Below are positions 34,551 through 43,045 of a stretch of 64,000 nt of DNA, piece by piece. How positions within the stretch are numbered: the stretch's first letter is position 1; the number at the start of each line of letters is the position of its first letter. The notes under the pieces are model-generated. The model was given only the letters and a program-made list of their open reading frames with translations, was not told where the DNA came from and did no database searches. This DNA is from JAXDMU01 sp963762435 (GTDB lineage: Bacteria > Pseudomonadota > Alphaproteobacteria > ATCC43930 > CGMCC-115725), in the NCBI GenBank assembly GCA_963762435.1, contig CAVXLN010000025.1, forward strand, positions 40,033-104,032, in the 5' to 3' direction. The position numbers and the translations under genes are program-made.

Positions 34551-35581
34551 CAGAGCATCCGATCAATCTCTTCGATTATGAGAAGCTGGCTGAGGAGCGG
34601 CTTCATCCCGCCGCCTGGGACTATCTGGCAGCCGGGGCCGAGGATGAGGTGACGCTCCGCGACAACCGCGAGGCCTTCGCCCGCATCAAGCTCCGGCCGC
34701 GCATGCTGGTCGATGTCAGCCGGATCGATCTTTCGACCACGGTGCTCGGCCAGCCGGTCGCGGCCCCGATCCTGATCGCACCATCCGCGTTCCATGGCGC
34801 GTTCTGGCCGGAGGCCGAGATCGCCACGGCTGAAGCCGCGGGCCGCGCCGGCGTCGCGATGGTGGCCAGCACCAAATCCTCACGCCCGATCGAGGCGATC
34901 GCCGCGGCCGCCACGGCGCCGCTCTGGCTGCAGCTCTCGCTCTTCCCCGAGCGGGAGCGCACGGCGGCCCTGATCCGCCGCGCCGAGGCGGCCGGGTGCC
35001 AGGCACTCGTGCTGACGGCCGATGTGCCGCGCTGGGGCCGCAAGGAGCGGAGCATGCGGAACGAGCATGATTTCGACTGGCCGGAACTCGGCAACCTTGC
35101 GGGATTGCCGCCGGCCACGGCCGAGCCCGTCGAAGGCGCGCCCGCGACCTGGGCCGATCTCGACTGGCTGCGCACGATCACGCGGCTGCCGATCCTGCTC
35201 AAGGGGATCCTCACTGCCGAGGATGCGCTCCTCGCCGTGGCGCGCGGCGTCGAGGGCATCATCGTCTCCAATCACGGCGGCAGGCAGCTCGATGGCGTCG
35301 CGGCCAGCCTCGACGCCCTGCCTGAGATCGCCGCTGCGGTCGATGGCGGCACCGAGCTCTATCTCGATGGCGGCATCCGCCGCGGCACCGATGTGCTGAA
35401 GGCGCTGGCACTGGGCGCCCGCGCCGTGCTGGTCGGCCGGCCGGTGCTCTGGGGCCTCGCCGTAGCCGGCGCTGACGGCGCCTTTGGCGTGCTCGACCTG
35501 CTGGGGCGCGAGCTCGCTCACGCCATGGCGCTGGCAGGCCGACCGACTCTGGCCGATATCGACCGAAGCACCGTGCGCTGA
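34547..35581 (+). CDS. FMN-dependent alpha-hydroxyacid dehydrogenase/oxidase
   Basis: 344 residues, a complete TIM barrel of the LldD/glycolate oxidase/lactate 2-monooxygenase family. Seen motifs are WDYLAAGAEDEVTLRDN, PILIAPSAFHGAFWPEAE, LLKGILTAEDALLA (with the FMN-binding Lys), IIVSNHGGRQLDG (catalytic His and Arg) and YLDGGIRRGTDVLKALALGA. It oxidises a 2-hydroxy acid such as lactate, glycolate or mandelate to the oxo acid. There is no membrane-anchoring loop. Coupled to the CPT-like kinase gene. Confidence 0.9.
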   Translation: MTEHPINLFDYEKLAEERLHPAAWDYLAAGAEDEVTLRDNREAFARIKLRPRMLVDVSRIDLSTTVLGQPVAAPILIAPSAFHGAFWPEAEIATAEAAGRAGVAMVASTKSSRPIEAIAAAATAPLWLQLSLFPERERTAALIRRAEAAGCQALVLTADVPRWGRKERSMRNEHDFDWPELGNLAGLPPATAEPVEGAPATWADLDWLRTITRLPILLKGILTAEDALLAVARGVEGIIVSNHGGRQLDGVAASLDALPEIAAAVDGGTELYLDGGIRRGTDVLKALALGARAVLVGRPVLWGLAVAGADGAFGVLDLLGRELAHAMALAGRPTLADIDRSTVR

Positions 35582-35674
35582 GACAGCAGTGTGATCGCGG
35601 CGATGGGGCTTCACCCTCCGCGCGATCCGGTCTAGTTTCCCCGCAGCGAAAGATTATTGCGAGGGAGAGACGCG

Positions 35675-37018
35675 ATGGACGATGCCGGCCATCCTGGGAT
35701 TGCTGCGCGCCCGAACGATCTCGAGGCGTTCTGGATGCCCTTCACGGCCAACCGCCAGTTCAAGGCGGCGCCACGCCTCCTCGCCTCGGCCAAGGACATG
35801 CACTACAAGAGCCATGACGGCCGCACCATCCTCGACGGTACGGCCGGGCTCTGGTGCGTCAATGCCGGCCATTCGCGCCCGCAGATCGTTGAAGCGATCC
35901 AGCGCCAGGTCGCCGAGCTCGATTTCGCGCCGACCTTCCAGATGGGCCATCCCAAGGTGTTCGAGGCGGCCGCCCGCCTGGCGCCGATGCTGCCCGACCC
36001 GCTGAATCGCGTCTTCTACACCAACTCCGGCTCCGAGGCGGTCGACAGCGCGCTCAAGATCGCGATCGGCTACCACCGCTGCCGCGGCGAGGGCACGCGC
36101 ACCCGGCTCATCGGGCGCGAGCGCGGCTATCACGGCGTGGGCTTCGGCGGCATCTCGGTCGGCGGCATCGCGCCCAACCGGCGCTTCTTCGGCTCGCTTC
36201 TGGCCGGGGTCGACCATCTGCCGCACACGCACGACCTGGCCAAGAACGCCTTCACGCGCGGCCAGCCCGAGCATGGCAAGGAGAAGGCGCTCGAGCTCGA
36301 GCGCATCGTGGCGCTGCATGATCCCGCCACCATCGCCGCCGTCATCGTCGAGCCGGTCGCAGGCTCGACCGGTGTCCTCATCCCGCCCAAGGGCTATCTC
36401 GAGGAGCTGCGGCGGATCTGCGACAAATACGGCATCCTGCTGATCTTCGACGAGGTCATCACCGGCTTCGGGCGCCTGGGATCCGCCTTCGCGACCGAGC
36501 ATTTCGGCGTGGTGCCGGACATGGTGGTGATGGCCAAGGGCATCTCCAACGGCACCGTGCCGATGGGCGCCGTCGTGGCAGCCGAAAACATCTACCAGGC
36601 CTATATGGAGAGTGCCGCCGAGGGGGCAATCGAGCTCTTCCATGGTTACACCTATTCGGGCCATCCGCTGGCCGCCGCGGCCTCGATCGCGACCCTCGAT
36701 CTCTATCGCGAGGAAGGGTTGTTCGCCCGCGCGTCCGGGCTCGCTCCCTATTTCGAGGAGGCGGCGCATTCGCTCCGCGGCCTGCCCAACGTCATCGACA
36801 TCCGCAATATCGGCCTCGTCGCCGCCATTGAGCTCGAGCCGCGTCCGGGTGCGGCCGGTGCCCGCGGCTACGAGGCGCTGGTCAAGGCCTATGAGGCCGG
36901 ATTTCTGATCCGCGTCACCGGCGACATCATCGCGCTGTCGCCCCCGCTCATCATCGCGCGCGAACAGATCGACGAGCTTTTCGAAAAGCTCGCATCCGTG
37001 TTGAAGACAATCGCATAA
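35675..37018 (+). CDS. Omega-amino acid--pyruvate aminotransferase (class III)
   Basis: 447 residues. WMPFTANRQFK near the start, VNAGHSRPQIVEAI, FYTNSGSEAVDSALK, IFDEVITGFGRLGS and MVVMAKGISNGTVPMG (with the PLP Lys) identify a class III transaminase close to beta-alanine:pyruvate transaminase. It moves the amino group of an omega-amino acid to pyruvate, forming L-alanine. The start at 35675 is preceded by GAGGGAGA. Alanine dehydrogenase follows 19 bases downstream; the pair would recycle alanine to pyruvate, NADH and ammonia. Confidence 0.92.
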   Translation: MDDAGHPGIAARPNDLEAFWMPFTANRQFKAAPRLLASAKDMHYKSHDGRTILDGTAGLWCVNAGHSRPQIVEAIQRQVAELDFAPTFQMGHPKVFEAAARLAPMLPDPLNRVFYTNSGSEAVDSALKIAIGYHRCRGEGTRTRLIGRERGYHGVGFGGISVGGIAPNRRFFGSLLAGVDHLPHTHDLAKNAFTRGQPEHGKEKALELERIVALHDPATIAAVIVEPVAGSTGVLIPPKGYLEELRRICDKYGILLIFDEVITGFGRLGSAFATEHFGVVPDMVVMAKGISNGTVPMGAVVAAENIYQAYMESAAEGAIELFHGYTYSGHPLAAAASIATLDLYREEGLFARASGLAPYFEEAAHSLRGLPNVIDIRNIGLVAAIELEPRPGAAGARGYEALVKAYEAGFLIRVTGDIIALSPPLIIAREQIDELFEKLASVLKTIA

Positions 37019-37037
37019 GAGTTTGAGGAAAAAGCAA

Positions 37038-38153
37038 ATGCTGATCGGCGTACCGAAAGAGATCAAGATCAACGAGAACCGGGTCGGCTTGGTACCCGGA
37101 TCGGTGCGCGAGCTGCTGCATCATGGCCACCGCGTGCTGATCGAGCGCGGTGCCGGTGCCGGCGCCGGTTTCCTCGATGCCGCCTACAGTGCCGTCGGCG
37201 CCGAGTTCAGCGACAGTGCCGAGGAGATCTTCGCCAAAGCCGACATGATCGTGAAGGTGAAGGAGCCGCAGCCGCAGGAATGCGCCATGCTGCGCGACGG
37301 GCAGATGCTCTTCACCTACCTTCATCTCGCCGCCGATCGCGCGCAGACCGAGGCGCTGATGCAGTCAGGCGGTGTCTGCGTCGCCTACGAGACCGTGACC
37401 GACCAACGCAACGGCCTGCCGCTCTTGACGCCGATGAGCGAGGTCGCGGGCCGCATGTCGGTCCAGGTAGCAGCCCATTGCCTGGAGAAGCAGCAGGGCG
37501 GGGCGGGGCTCCTGATGGGCGGCGTTCCGGGCGTGCCGGCCGCCAAGGTCGTGATCATCGGCGGCGGCGTCTCCGGCACCAATGCCGCGCGCATGGCGAT
37601 GGGTATGGAGGCGCATGTCATCGTGCTCGACCGCTCGCTCCATCGGCTGAACGAGCTCGATCTGCAGTTCGGCGCCCGGCTCCACACGCTCTACTCCACA
37701 TACGAGAATATCGAGCAGCATGTGCTGACCGCCGACGTCGTGATCGGTGCCGTGCTGCTGCCGGGGGCGGCGGCGCCCAAGCTCGTCACGCGCGACATGG
37801 TACGGCGGATGAAGCCGGGCTCGGTCATCGTCGATATCGCGATCGATCAGGGCGGCTGCTTCGAGACCTCGCGGCCGACGAGCCACGATGATCCCACCTA
37901 CATGGAGCATGGCGTGGTGCATTACTGCGTCACCAACATGCCGGGTGCCGTCGCGCGCACCTCGACGCTGGCCCTCAACAACGCCACGCTGCCCTTCGTG
38001 CTGGCGCTCGCCGACAAGGGTTGGGTCCAGGCGATGAGCGACGATCCGCACCTCCGGAACGGCCTCAATGTCTGTGGCGGCCGCATCACCTACGAGGCGG
38101 TCGCCCATGATCTGGAGCTGCCCTACGCGCCGGTCGAGACCGTGCTGCATTGA
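37038..38153 (+). CDS. ald: Alanine dehydrogenase
   Basis: 371 residues, the usual size. It begins MLIGVPKEIKINENRVGLVP and carries VKVKEPQPQE, LFTYLHLAAD (with the catalytic His), VVIIGGGVSGTNAARMAMG for NAD and DIAIDQGGCFETSRPTSH. It catalyses L-alanine + NAD + water to pyruvate + NADH + ammonia. A TTG at 37023 is in frame upstream, but ATG 37038 with GAGG in front is preferred. In the same transcript as the transaminase gene. Confidence 0.94.
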   Translation: MLIGVPKEIKINENRVGLVPGSVRELLHHGHRVLIERGAGAGAGFLDAAYSAVGAEFSDSAEEIFAKADMIVKVKEPQPQECAMLRDGQMLFTYLHLAADRAQTEALMQSGGVCVAYETVTDQRNGLPLLTPMSEVAGRMSVQVAAHCLEKQQGGAGLLMGGVPGVPAAKVVIIGGGVSGTNAARMAMGMEAHVIVLDRSLHRLNELDLQFGARLHTLYSTYENIEQHVLTADVVIGAVLLPGAAAPKLVTRDMVRRMKPGSVIVDIAIDQGGCFETSRPTSHDDPTYMEHGVVHYCVTNMPGAVARTSTLALNNATLPFVLALADKGWVQAMSDDPHLRNGLNVCGGRITYEAVAHDLELPYAPVETVLH

Positions 38154-38159
38154 ACGCGA

Positions 38160-38275
38160 TGATCCCGTCATCCCCGGGCTTGTCCCGGGGATCCACGTCG
38201 CAGCACAGCTTTGCCGTAGCAAGACGAGGCAGCGGCCCGACATGGATGGCCGGGACAAGCCCGGCCAAGACGAGT
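38160..38275. repeat. Pair of interspersed palindromes (GGGACAAGCCC type)
   Basis: Two GC-rich hairpins fill the 157 bp between ald and the epimerase gene: TCCCCGGG-CTTGT-CCCGGGGA (38171-38191) and GGCCGGG-ACAAG-CCCGGCC (38248-38266). They point in opposite directions, each next to a GTCATCC or GGATGG flank. This is the short dispersed repeat seen in hundreds of copies in many alphaproteobacterial chromosomes. Likely a REP-like mRNA 3' element. Confidence 0.8.
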
Positions 38276-38310
38276 GAAACGCGGAGGGCGGAGAAGGACT
38301 TCCATAGCCC

Positions 38311-39144
38311 ATGACCCGCGTCACCGTGCTCGCGGCCACCGGCCGGCTGGGGCAGGTCCTGGTCCGGCGGCTCCTCGGCGCGGGGATGTCGGTCGTAGCG
38401 ATCGGGCGCGATCCGGTGCTGCTCGCAGGTTTACCGAGCGGGGTTGAGACGCGAGTCGCCGATTTCACCGACGCCATGGCGCTCAGGGCGGCGCTGGCCG
38501 ATGCGCGGCTGGTCGTGAATTGCGCCAATGCCGTCTTTACGCCGGCCTTGCTCGCAGCCTTGCCGGAGCAGGGCGTCGAGCGGCTCGTCCTGATGGGCTC
38601 GACCCGCTGCTTCTCCGAGGTGCCGGACGGCACCGCCGAAGCCGTCCGGGCGGCGATCGCATCGCTCGAAGCCCTGCCGATCACGTCGGTGATGCTCCTC
38701 GCCACCATGATCTACGGCGCCGGCGGCAGCGTGATCGACCAGCTGGCAACCCGGCTGAAACACTCCGCGTTCCTGCCGTTGCCCGGCGGGGGGCGGCAGA
38801 AGGTGCAACCGATCCATATCGAGGATGTCGCGGCCTCGCTCGAAGCGGCGCTCTGTCGCAGCGAGGCGCCGGGCAGCCCGATCGTCATTGCCGGCCCGCG
38901 GCCGATGCACTATGCGGAGATGGTGCGCGCAGTTGCGGCGGCTCGCGGGCTCCGAGCAATAATCCTGCCGGTGCCGCGCGCGGCGGTTGCGGCGGCGGCG
39001 GTAGTCGCGGGCTTGGTCCCGCCGTTGAAGGGCTTGGCGGGCTCGCTCGGCAGGCTGCTCGAAGATCGGGATTTCGACATTTCGGCCATGCGCGATCGGC
39101 TCGGCCTCGAACCGCGCGATTTCGAACCGGGAGCAGGCGCGTGA
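38311..39144 (+). CDS. NAD(P)-binding epimerase-like protein (atypical SDR)
   Basis: 277 residues with an N-terminal Rossmann motif (VTVLAATGRLGQVLVRRLL), DFTDAMALRAALADARLVVN and VERLVLMGSTRCFSE, as in atypical SDR proteins related to NAD-dependent epimerases. TMIYGAGGSVIDQLATRL and QPIHIEDVAASLEAAL match the same group. YxxxK is not evident. The stop overlaps the GTG start of the gamma-glutamyltransferase gene (39141-39144), the first of three such overlaps in this operon. Function unassigned. Confidence 0.78.
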   Translation: MTRVTVLAATGRLGQVLVRRLLGAGMSVVAIGRDPVLLAGLPSGVETRVADFTDAMALRAALADARLVVNCANAVFTPALLAALPEQGVERLVLMGSTRCFSEVPDGTAEAVRAAIASLEALPITSVMLLATMIYGAGGSVIDQLATRLKHSAFLPLPGGGRQKVQPIHIEDVAASLEAALCRSEAPGSPIVIAGPRPMHYAEMVRAVAAARGLRAIILPVPRAAVAAAAVVAGLVPPLKGLAGSLGRLLEDRDFDISAMRDRLGLEPRDFEPGAGA

Positions 39145-40895
39145 CAATCCGTCCCTGGCTGATGTTCGGCTTCGCGGCCCTGACGACCCAGCCGGCGCTC
39201 GCCGCCTCGCCGACTGCGATCGAGGCGCCGCATGGCATGGTGGTGAGCTCGCAGCATCTGGCCTCCGAGATCGGCGCCGAGATCCTGAAGGCAGGCGGCA
39301 ATGCCATCGATGCCGCGGTCGCGGTCGGCTATGCCGAGGCGGTGGTGAATCCCTGCTGCGGCAATATCGGCGGCGGCGGCTTCATGGTGCTGCATCTCAG
39401 CGACGGCCGCGACCGCTTCGTCAATTTCCGCGAGATGGCGCCGGGTGCGGCCACGCCGACCATGTATCTCGACGAGGCCGGCAATCCGATCCCGGGTCAG
39501 AGCCGCTATGGCTATAAATCGGTCGCCGTGCCCGGCACGGTGATGGGGCTCGACCACGTGCTGGCCGAGTATGGCACGATGAAGCGCGACGCCGTGATGG
39601 CGCCCGCGATTCGGCTGGCGCGCGAGGGGTTCGTACTCGAGCGCGGCGATACCGACATTATGGATTATCTGGCAAGGCGCTTCAAAAGCGATCCCGTCGT
39701 GGCCGGCATCTTTCTCCGTCCCGACGGCAGCGCTCTCCAGCCGGGCGATCGGCTGGTCCAGCCCGACCTCGCCGCCACGCTGGACGCCATCGCCAAGAAC
39801 GGGCCCGACGCCTTCTACAAGGGCCGCATTCCCGAAGCAGTCGAGGCGGCCTCCAAGGCCGGCGGCGGCATCATCGATGCGGCCGATTTCGCACATTACA
39901 AGATCAGCGAGAGCGAGCCGCTCCGCTGCACCTATCGCGGCTATGTCTTCATCTCGACCCCGCCGCCCAGCGCCGGCGGTACGACGCTGTGCGAGATCCT
40001 CAACATCCTCGAAGGCTATGACATGAAGGCGCTGGGCTTTCATTCGGCGGAATCCGTCCATGTCATGACCGAGGCGATGCGCCACGCCTTTCTCGACCGC
40101 AACACCTATCTGGGCGACCCGGATTTCGTGAAGAACCCGCTCGACCGGCTGTTGTCCAAGGACTATGCGGCGGCGATCCGCGCGCAGATTCAGCCCGACA
40201 AGGCGACGCCCTCGTCGGAGGTCCGGCCGGGGTCCGAGCCGCATGAGCAGACGGACACGACGCATTACTCGGTGGTCGATCAGGCCGGCAATGCCGTCTC
40301 GGTGACCTATACGATCAACGGCCTGTTCGGCGCGGTCGTGATGGCGCCGGGCACCGGCTTCCTCTTGAATGACGAGATGGACGACTTCACGGTGAAGCGC
40401 GGCGTGCCGAACCTGTTCGGCCTGGTCCAGGACAAGGCGAATTTCATCGAGCCGGGCAAGCGCCCGCTCTCCTCGATGGCGCCGACGCTGGTCACGCGTG
40501 ACGGCAAGGTCTTCCTGGTGTTGGGCAGCCCCGGCGGCTCGCGCATCATCACCATCACACTCGAGGCCGCCCTCAACATCATCGATTACGGCATGGAGCC
40601 GCGCCAGGCAGTCGACGCACCGCGGCTCCATCACCAATGGCTGCCGGACGAGCTCGATTACGAGCCCTATGCGCTCTCGCCCGACACGGCGAAGCTGTTG
40701 ACTGCCATGGGCTACAAGCTCAATGAGCAGACCTCTTGGGGTGCGGCCGAGCTCATCGCGATCGGGCCGCCGGCCGAGGCGGCGGGGCCGGCCTCCTCGG
40801 GCAATGATTCAGCCTTGAGCGGCCATATGCGGCCCGGCATGCTCTACGGCGCCCATGACGACCGGCGCCCGGCCGGGGCCGCCATCGGCGAATGA
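39141..40895 (+). CDS. ggt: Gamma-glutamyltransferase, exported precursor
   Basis: 584 residues with a signal peptide (LMFGFAALTTQPALA). AEILKAGGNAIDAAVAV, CGNIGGGGFMVLH and FREMAPGAA lie in the large subunit. The self-cleavage and nucleophile Thr is T373 in TTHYSVVDQAGNAVSVTYTI, the start of the small subunit; PLSSMAPTLV and GSPGGSRI follow. The enzyme cuts or transfers the gamma-glutamyl group of glutathione in the periplasm. It starts with GTG overlapping the previous stop and ends overlapping the GNAT gene (ATGA, 40892-40895). Confidence 0.94.
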   Translation: MTIRPWLMFGFAALTTQPALAASPTAIEAPHGMVVSSQHLASEIGAEILKAGGNAIDAAVAVGYAEAVVNPCCGNIGGGGFMVLHLSDGRDRFVNFREMAPGAATPTMYLDEAGNPIPGQSRYGYKSVAVPGTVMGLDHVLAEYGTMKRDAVMAPAIRLAREGFVLERGDTDIMDYLARRFKSDPVVAGIFLRPDGSALQPGDRLVQPDLAATLDAIAKNGPDAFYKGRIPEAVEAASKAGGGIIDAADFAHYKISESEPLRCTYRGYVFISTPPPSAGGTTLCEILNILEGYDMKALGFHSAESVHVMTEAMRHAFLDRNTYLGDPDFVKNPLDRLLSKDYAAAIRAQIQPDKATPSSEVRPGSEPHEQTDTTHYSVVDQAGNAVSVTYTINGLFGAVVMAPGTGFLLNDEMDDFTVKRGVPNLFGLVQDKANFIEPGKRPLSSMAPTLVTRDGKVFLVLGSPGGSRIITITLEAALNIIDYGMEPRQAVDAPRLHHQWLPDELDYEPYALSPDTAKLLTAMGYKLNEQTSWGAAELIAIGPPAEAAGPASSGNDSALSGHMRPGMLYGAHDDRRPAGAAIGE

Positions 40896-41449
40896 TCGAG
40901 CGTCCAGTAATCGAAACGGGGCGGCTCCTGCTGCGTGTGCCGGAAGTCCGGGATTTCGACGCCTGGGCCGAACTCGATGCGGATGAAGAAGCGATGCGCT
41001 TCATCGGTGGTGTCGAAACCCGGGCCGGCTCCTGGATGGGTTTTGCCGCCGCCGTCGGCATGTGGCAGCTGCGCGGCGCCGGGCTCTTTTCCGTGATCGA
41101 GAAATCGTCCGGCCAATGGGTCGGCCGCATCGGCGCGTGGCTGCCCGAGGATGCGCTCGGCACCGAGATCGGCTGGGCCATGGCCCCGGCATTCTGGGGC
41201 ACGGGCTTTGCGACGGAAGGTGCGCGCGCCGCCATGGCGTGGGCGTTCGAGACACTCGGCTGGCAGGAAGTCATCCACTGCATCCACGCCGAGAATACGC
41301 GCTCGATCGCGGTGGCCCGCCGTCTCGGCTCGGTCTGGATGCGCACCGACCGTGAAGGCAAGGAAGCGGTCGAGGTCCATGGCCAGAGCCGCGCGTTTTG
41401 GTCAACCCGAGCCGGCACGAATCCGATGGCCGAGAAACCGGGCAAATGA
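40892..41449 (+). CDS. GNAT family N-acetyltransferase
   Basis: 185 residues of the RimJ/RimL-like type: IETGRLLLRVPEVRDFDAWAEL at the start, GWAMAPAFWGTGFATEGARA with the acetyl-CoA pyrophosphate-binding turn, and IHAENTRSIAVARRLGSVWM. The acceptor (protein N-terminus or small amine) is unknown. Translationally coupled on both sides by ATGA overlaps. Confidence 0.9.
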   Translation: MIERPVIETGRLLLRVPEVRDFDAWAELDADEEAMRFIGGVETRAGSWMGFAAAVGMWQLRGAGLFSVIEKSSGQWVGRIGAWLPEDALGTEIGWAMAPAFWGTGFATEGARAAMAWAFETLGWQEVIHCIHAENTRSIAVARRLGSVWMRTDREGKEAVEVHGQSRAFWSTRAGTNPMAEKPGK

Positions 41450-41703
41450 CAATGCTTAGACTGGCCGTTGCGGCGGCCGCCCTACTGTCACTGTCGGCGT
41501 GCGCATGGATCAGTCGCGATTTGCGTGATCCGCAAACCGGCAAGACCGAAACCTGTTCGTTCGGACTTATTGTCGGCGATCCGGCACCAGCGCCGCCCGA
41601 TCATCCATATTGCAAATGCATCGCGGATCATCTGGCGACGGGATACACCGTCACCGAACCGCCTCGGCTGTACATGTGTCCGTCATTGGGCGCCAACCAA
41701 TAG
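41446..41703 (+). CDS. Small lipoprotein, unknown
   Basis: 85 residues. The signal ends in a lipobox, LSLSACAW, with the acylated Cys near residue 19. The mature part has four further Cys (ETCSF, YCKCI, YMCPS), so disulfides are likely in the periplasm. No family recognised. The ATG overlaps the GNAT stop (41446-41449), making it the last gene of the epimerase-ggt-GNAT operon. Confidence 0.7.
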   Translation: MTMLRLAVAAAALLSLSACAWISRDLRDPQTGKTETCSFGLIVGDPAPAPPDHPYCKCIADHLATGYTVTEPPRLYMCPSLGANQ

Positions 41704-41775
41704 CGTCGGATGCGCCCGATCGACGGTTGATCCGATGGTCCAGCCGATATCGCTGGACCATCGGAGACTGCCCGA

Positions 41776-42414
41776 TTACCGCAGTTCCTCGATCGCGGTG
41801 ATGACCTTGTGGACCATGCCGTATTCGATCGCTTCGGCCGTCGACATCCAGTAGTTCCGATCGCAATCGCGCCGCACGCGCTCGATCGGCTGGCCGGTCT
41901 CGGCCGCGATGATCTGGGCCAGGCGTTCCTTCATCTTGATGATCTCGCGCGCCTCGATATCGATATCGGTCGCCTGGCCGCGGATGCCGCCCAAAGGCTG
42001 ATGCAGCAGGAAACGCGTGTTCGGCAGCGCGAAGCGCAGCTTCTTGGCGCCGGCGAGATAGATGTGCGCGCCGGCCGAGGCGACCCAGCCGGTGCCGATC
42101 ATGCGGATCGGCACGGTCGTCTGCAGGAACTTGATGATGTCGTGGATCGTGTCGCCCGATTCGACATGGCCGCCCGGCGAGTTGACATAGACATCGATCG
42201 GCTTGTTGGACTCTTCCGCCAACGTCAGCAGCCGCGCCGAGATATCGCGCGCCACTTTGTCGTTGATCTCGCCGAACAGCATGACCTTGCGGCCTTTGAA
42301 GAGCCGCGATTCGAGCTCGTTCACCGGTGCGGCGTCGGGCTTCTTGTCGTCAGCCGCTGGCGCCTGGGGCTCTTCTTCCTCGTCGGAACGGATATAGGGC
42401 AGACGATCGATCAC
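41776..42414 (-). CDS. clpP: ClpP-like serine protease subunit
   Basis: 212 residues. The core resembles ClpP and the catalytic triad is intact: Ser113 in GWVASAGAHIYLAG, His138 in RFLLHQPLGG and Asp183 in RRDCDRNYWMSTAEA. The segment IDVYVNSPGGHVESGDTIHD is also canonical. It departs from housekeeping ClpP in the N-terminal acidic stretch (SDEEEEPQAPAADDKKPD) and around the Ser (GQAASMG is usual). No clpX or trigger factor gene is near, so it is probably a second ClpP paralogue that works with or modifies the main protease. Confidence 0.88.
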   Translation of the reverse strand: MIDRLPYIRSDEEEEPQAPAADDKKPDAAPVNELESRLFKGRKVMLFGEINDKVARDISARLLTLAEESNKPIDVYVNSPGGHVESGDTIHDIIKFLQTTVPIRMIGTGWVASAGAHIYLAGAKKLRFALPNTRFLLHQPLGGIRGQATDIDIEAREIIKMKERLAQIIAAETGQPIERVRRDCDRNYWMSTAEAIEYGMVHKVITAIEELR

Positions 42415-42514
42415 TTCAGCAATCCTTTCCGATGTCGGCCGCTTCGGGCCGTGCTCAAGACGCCCGTATCATGTGGTGCGCCGGAAGTCGAGGAGAAGGA
42501 GGGAATTCGCGAGG

Positions 42515-43039
42515 TCAAAGGGCGAGCCAGTTGAGAAAGGCATTGATCTCGCCGCGCGTCTTGAGATGCACGAGTTCGAGATGCGCCCAGGCGGCATCCG
42601 CCAACACTTCCTGCTCGCATTCGCGCATCTGGGCATGATGGCGCCAAGCCCAGCGGATCGGATGCCAGGGCTCGATGAAGTTGCGGAGCCGCTCGCGGCT
42701 GCCGGGCACCACCTCGCGCCGCGTCATCCAATCGCGAAGCGAGCGCCTGATCACCTGGCTCATCACGGTCGGGCGATCGAGATCGGTCCAGATCACGGTA
42801 TCGGCGCGCGGCCAGATCAGCGAGCGGACGAGCGGGTAACGGCCATCCATCACCCAGCTCTCCTTGGCCGCCTCGCATGCTACCCGCTCGGCGAAGATGG
42901 CGGCCGGCACCTCGGTCCAGCCCGGCCCGTGGCGCAGCGCGTCGAGCCGCACCACCGGCAGGCCCAGCACGGCGCCGACCCGGTCGGCGACGAAGCTTTT
43001 GCCGGAGCCGGAGATGCCGATGACATTGACCCGCCGCAC
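42515..43039 (-). CDS. P-loop nucleoside kinase-like protein (FlaR/topology modulation family)
   Basis: 174 residues. VNVIGISGSGKSFVADRVG is the P-loop; VVRLDALRHGPGW and WVMDGRYPLVRSLIWPRAD follow, and RRSLRDWMTRREVVPGSRE is Arg-rich. This arrangement matches adenylate-kinase-like proteins annotated as DNA topology modulation protein FlaR. The true substrate is unknown. Starts 6 bases after the stop of the amidase gene on the same strand, so the two may be co-transcribed. Confidence 0.82.
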   Translation of the reverse strand: MRRVNVIGISGSGKSFVADRVGAVLGLPVVRLDALRHGPGWTEVPAAIFAERVACEAAKESWVMDGRYPLVRSLIWPRADTVIWTDLDRPTVMSQVIRRSLRDWMTRREVVPGSRERLRNFIEPWHPIRWAWRHHAQMRECEQEVLADAAWAHLELVHLKTRGEINAFLNWLAL

Positions 43040-43045
43040 CCGCTG

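Noticed and set aside
38068..38277. Short frames with VIPGLVPGIHV and GRDKPGQDE
   Set aside because: These are translations of the interspersed palindromes, a well-known source of false small genes in alphaproteobacteria.
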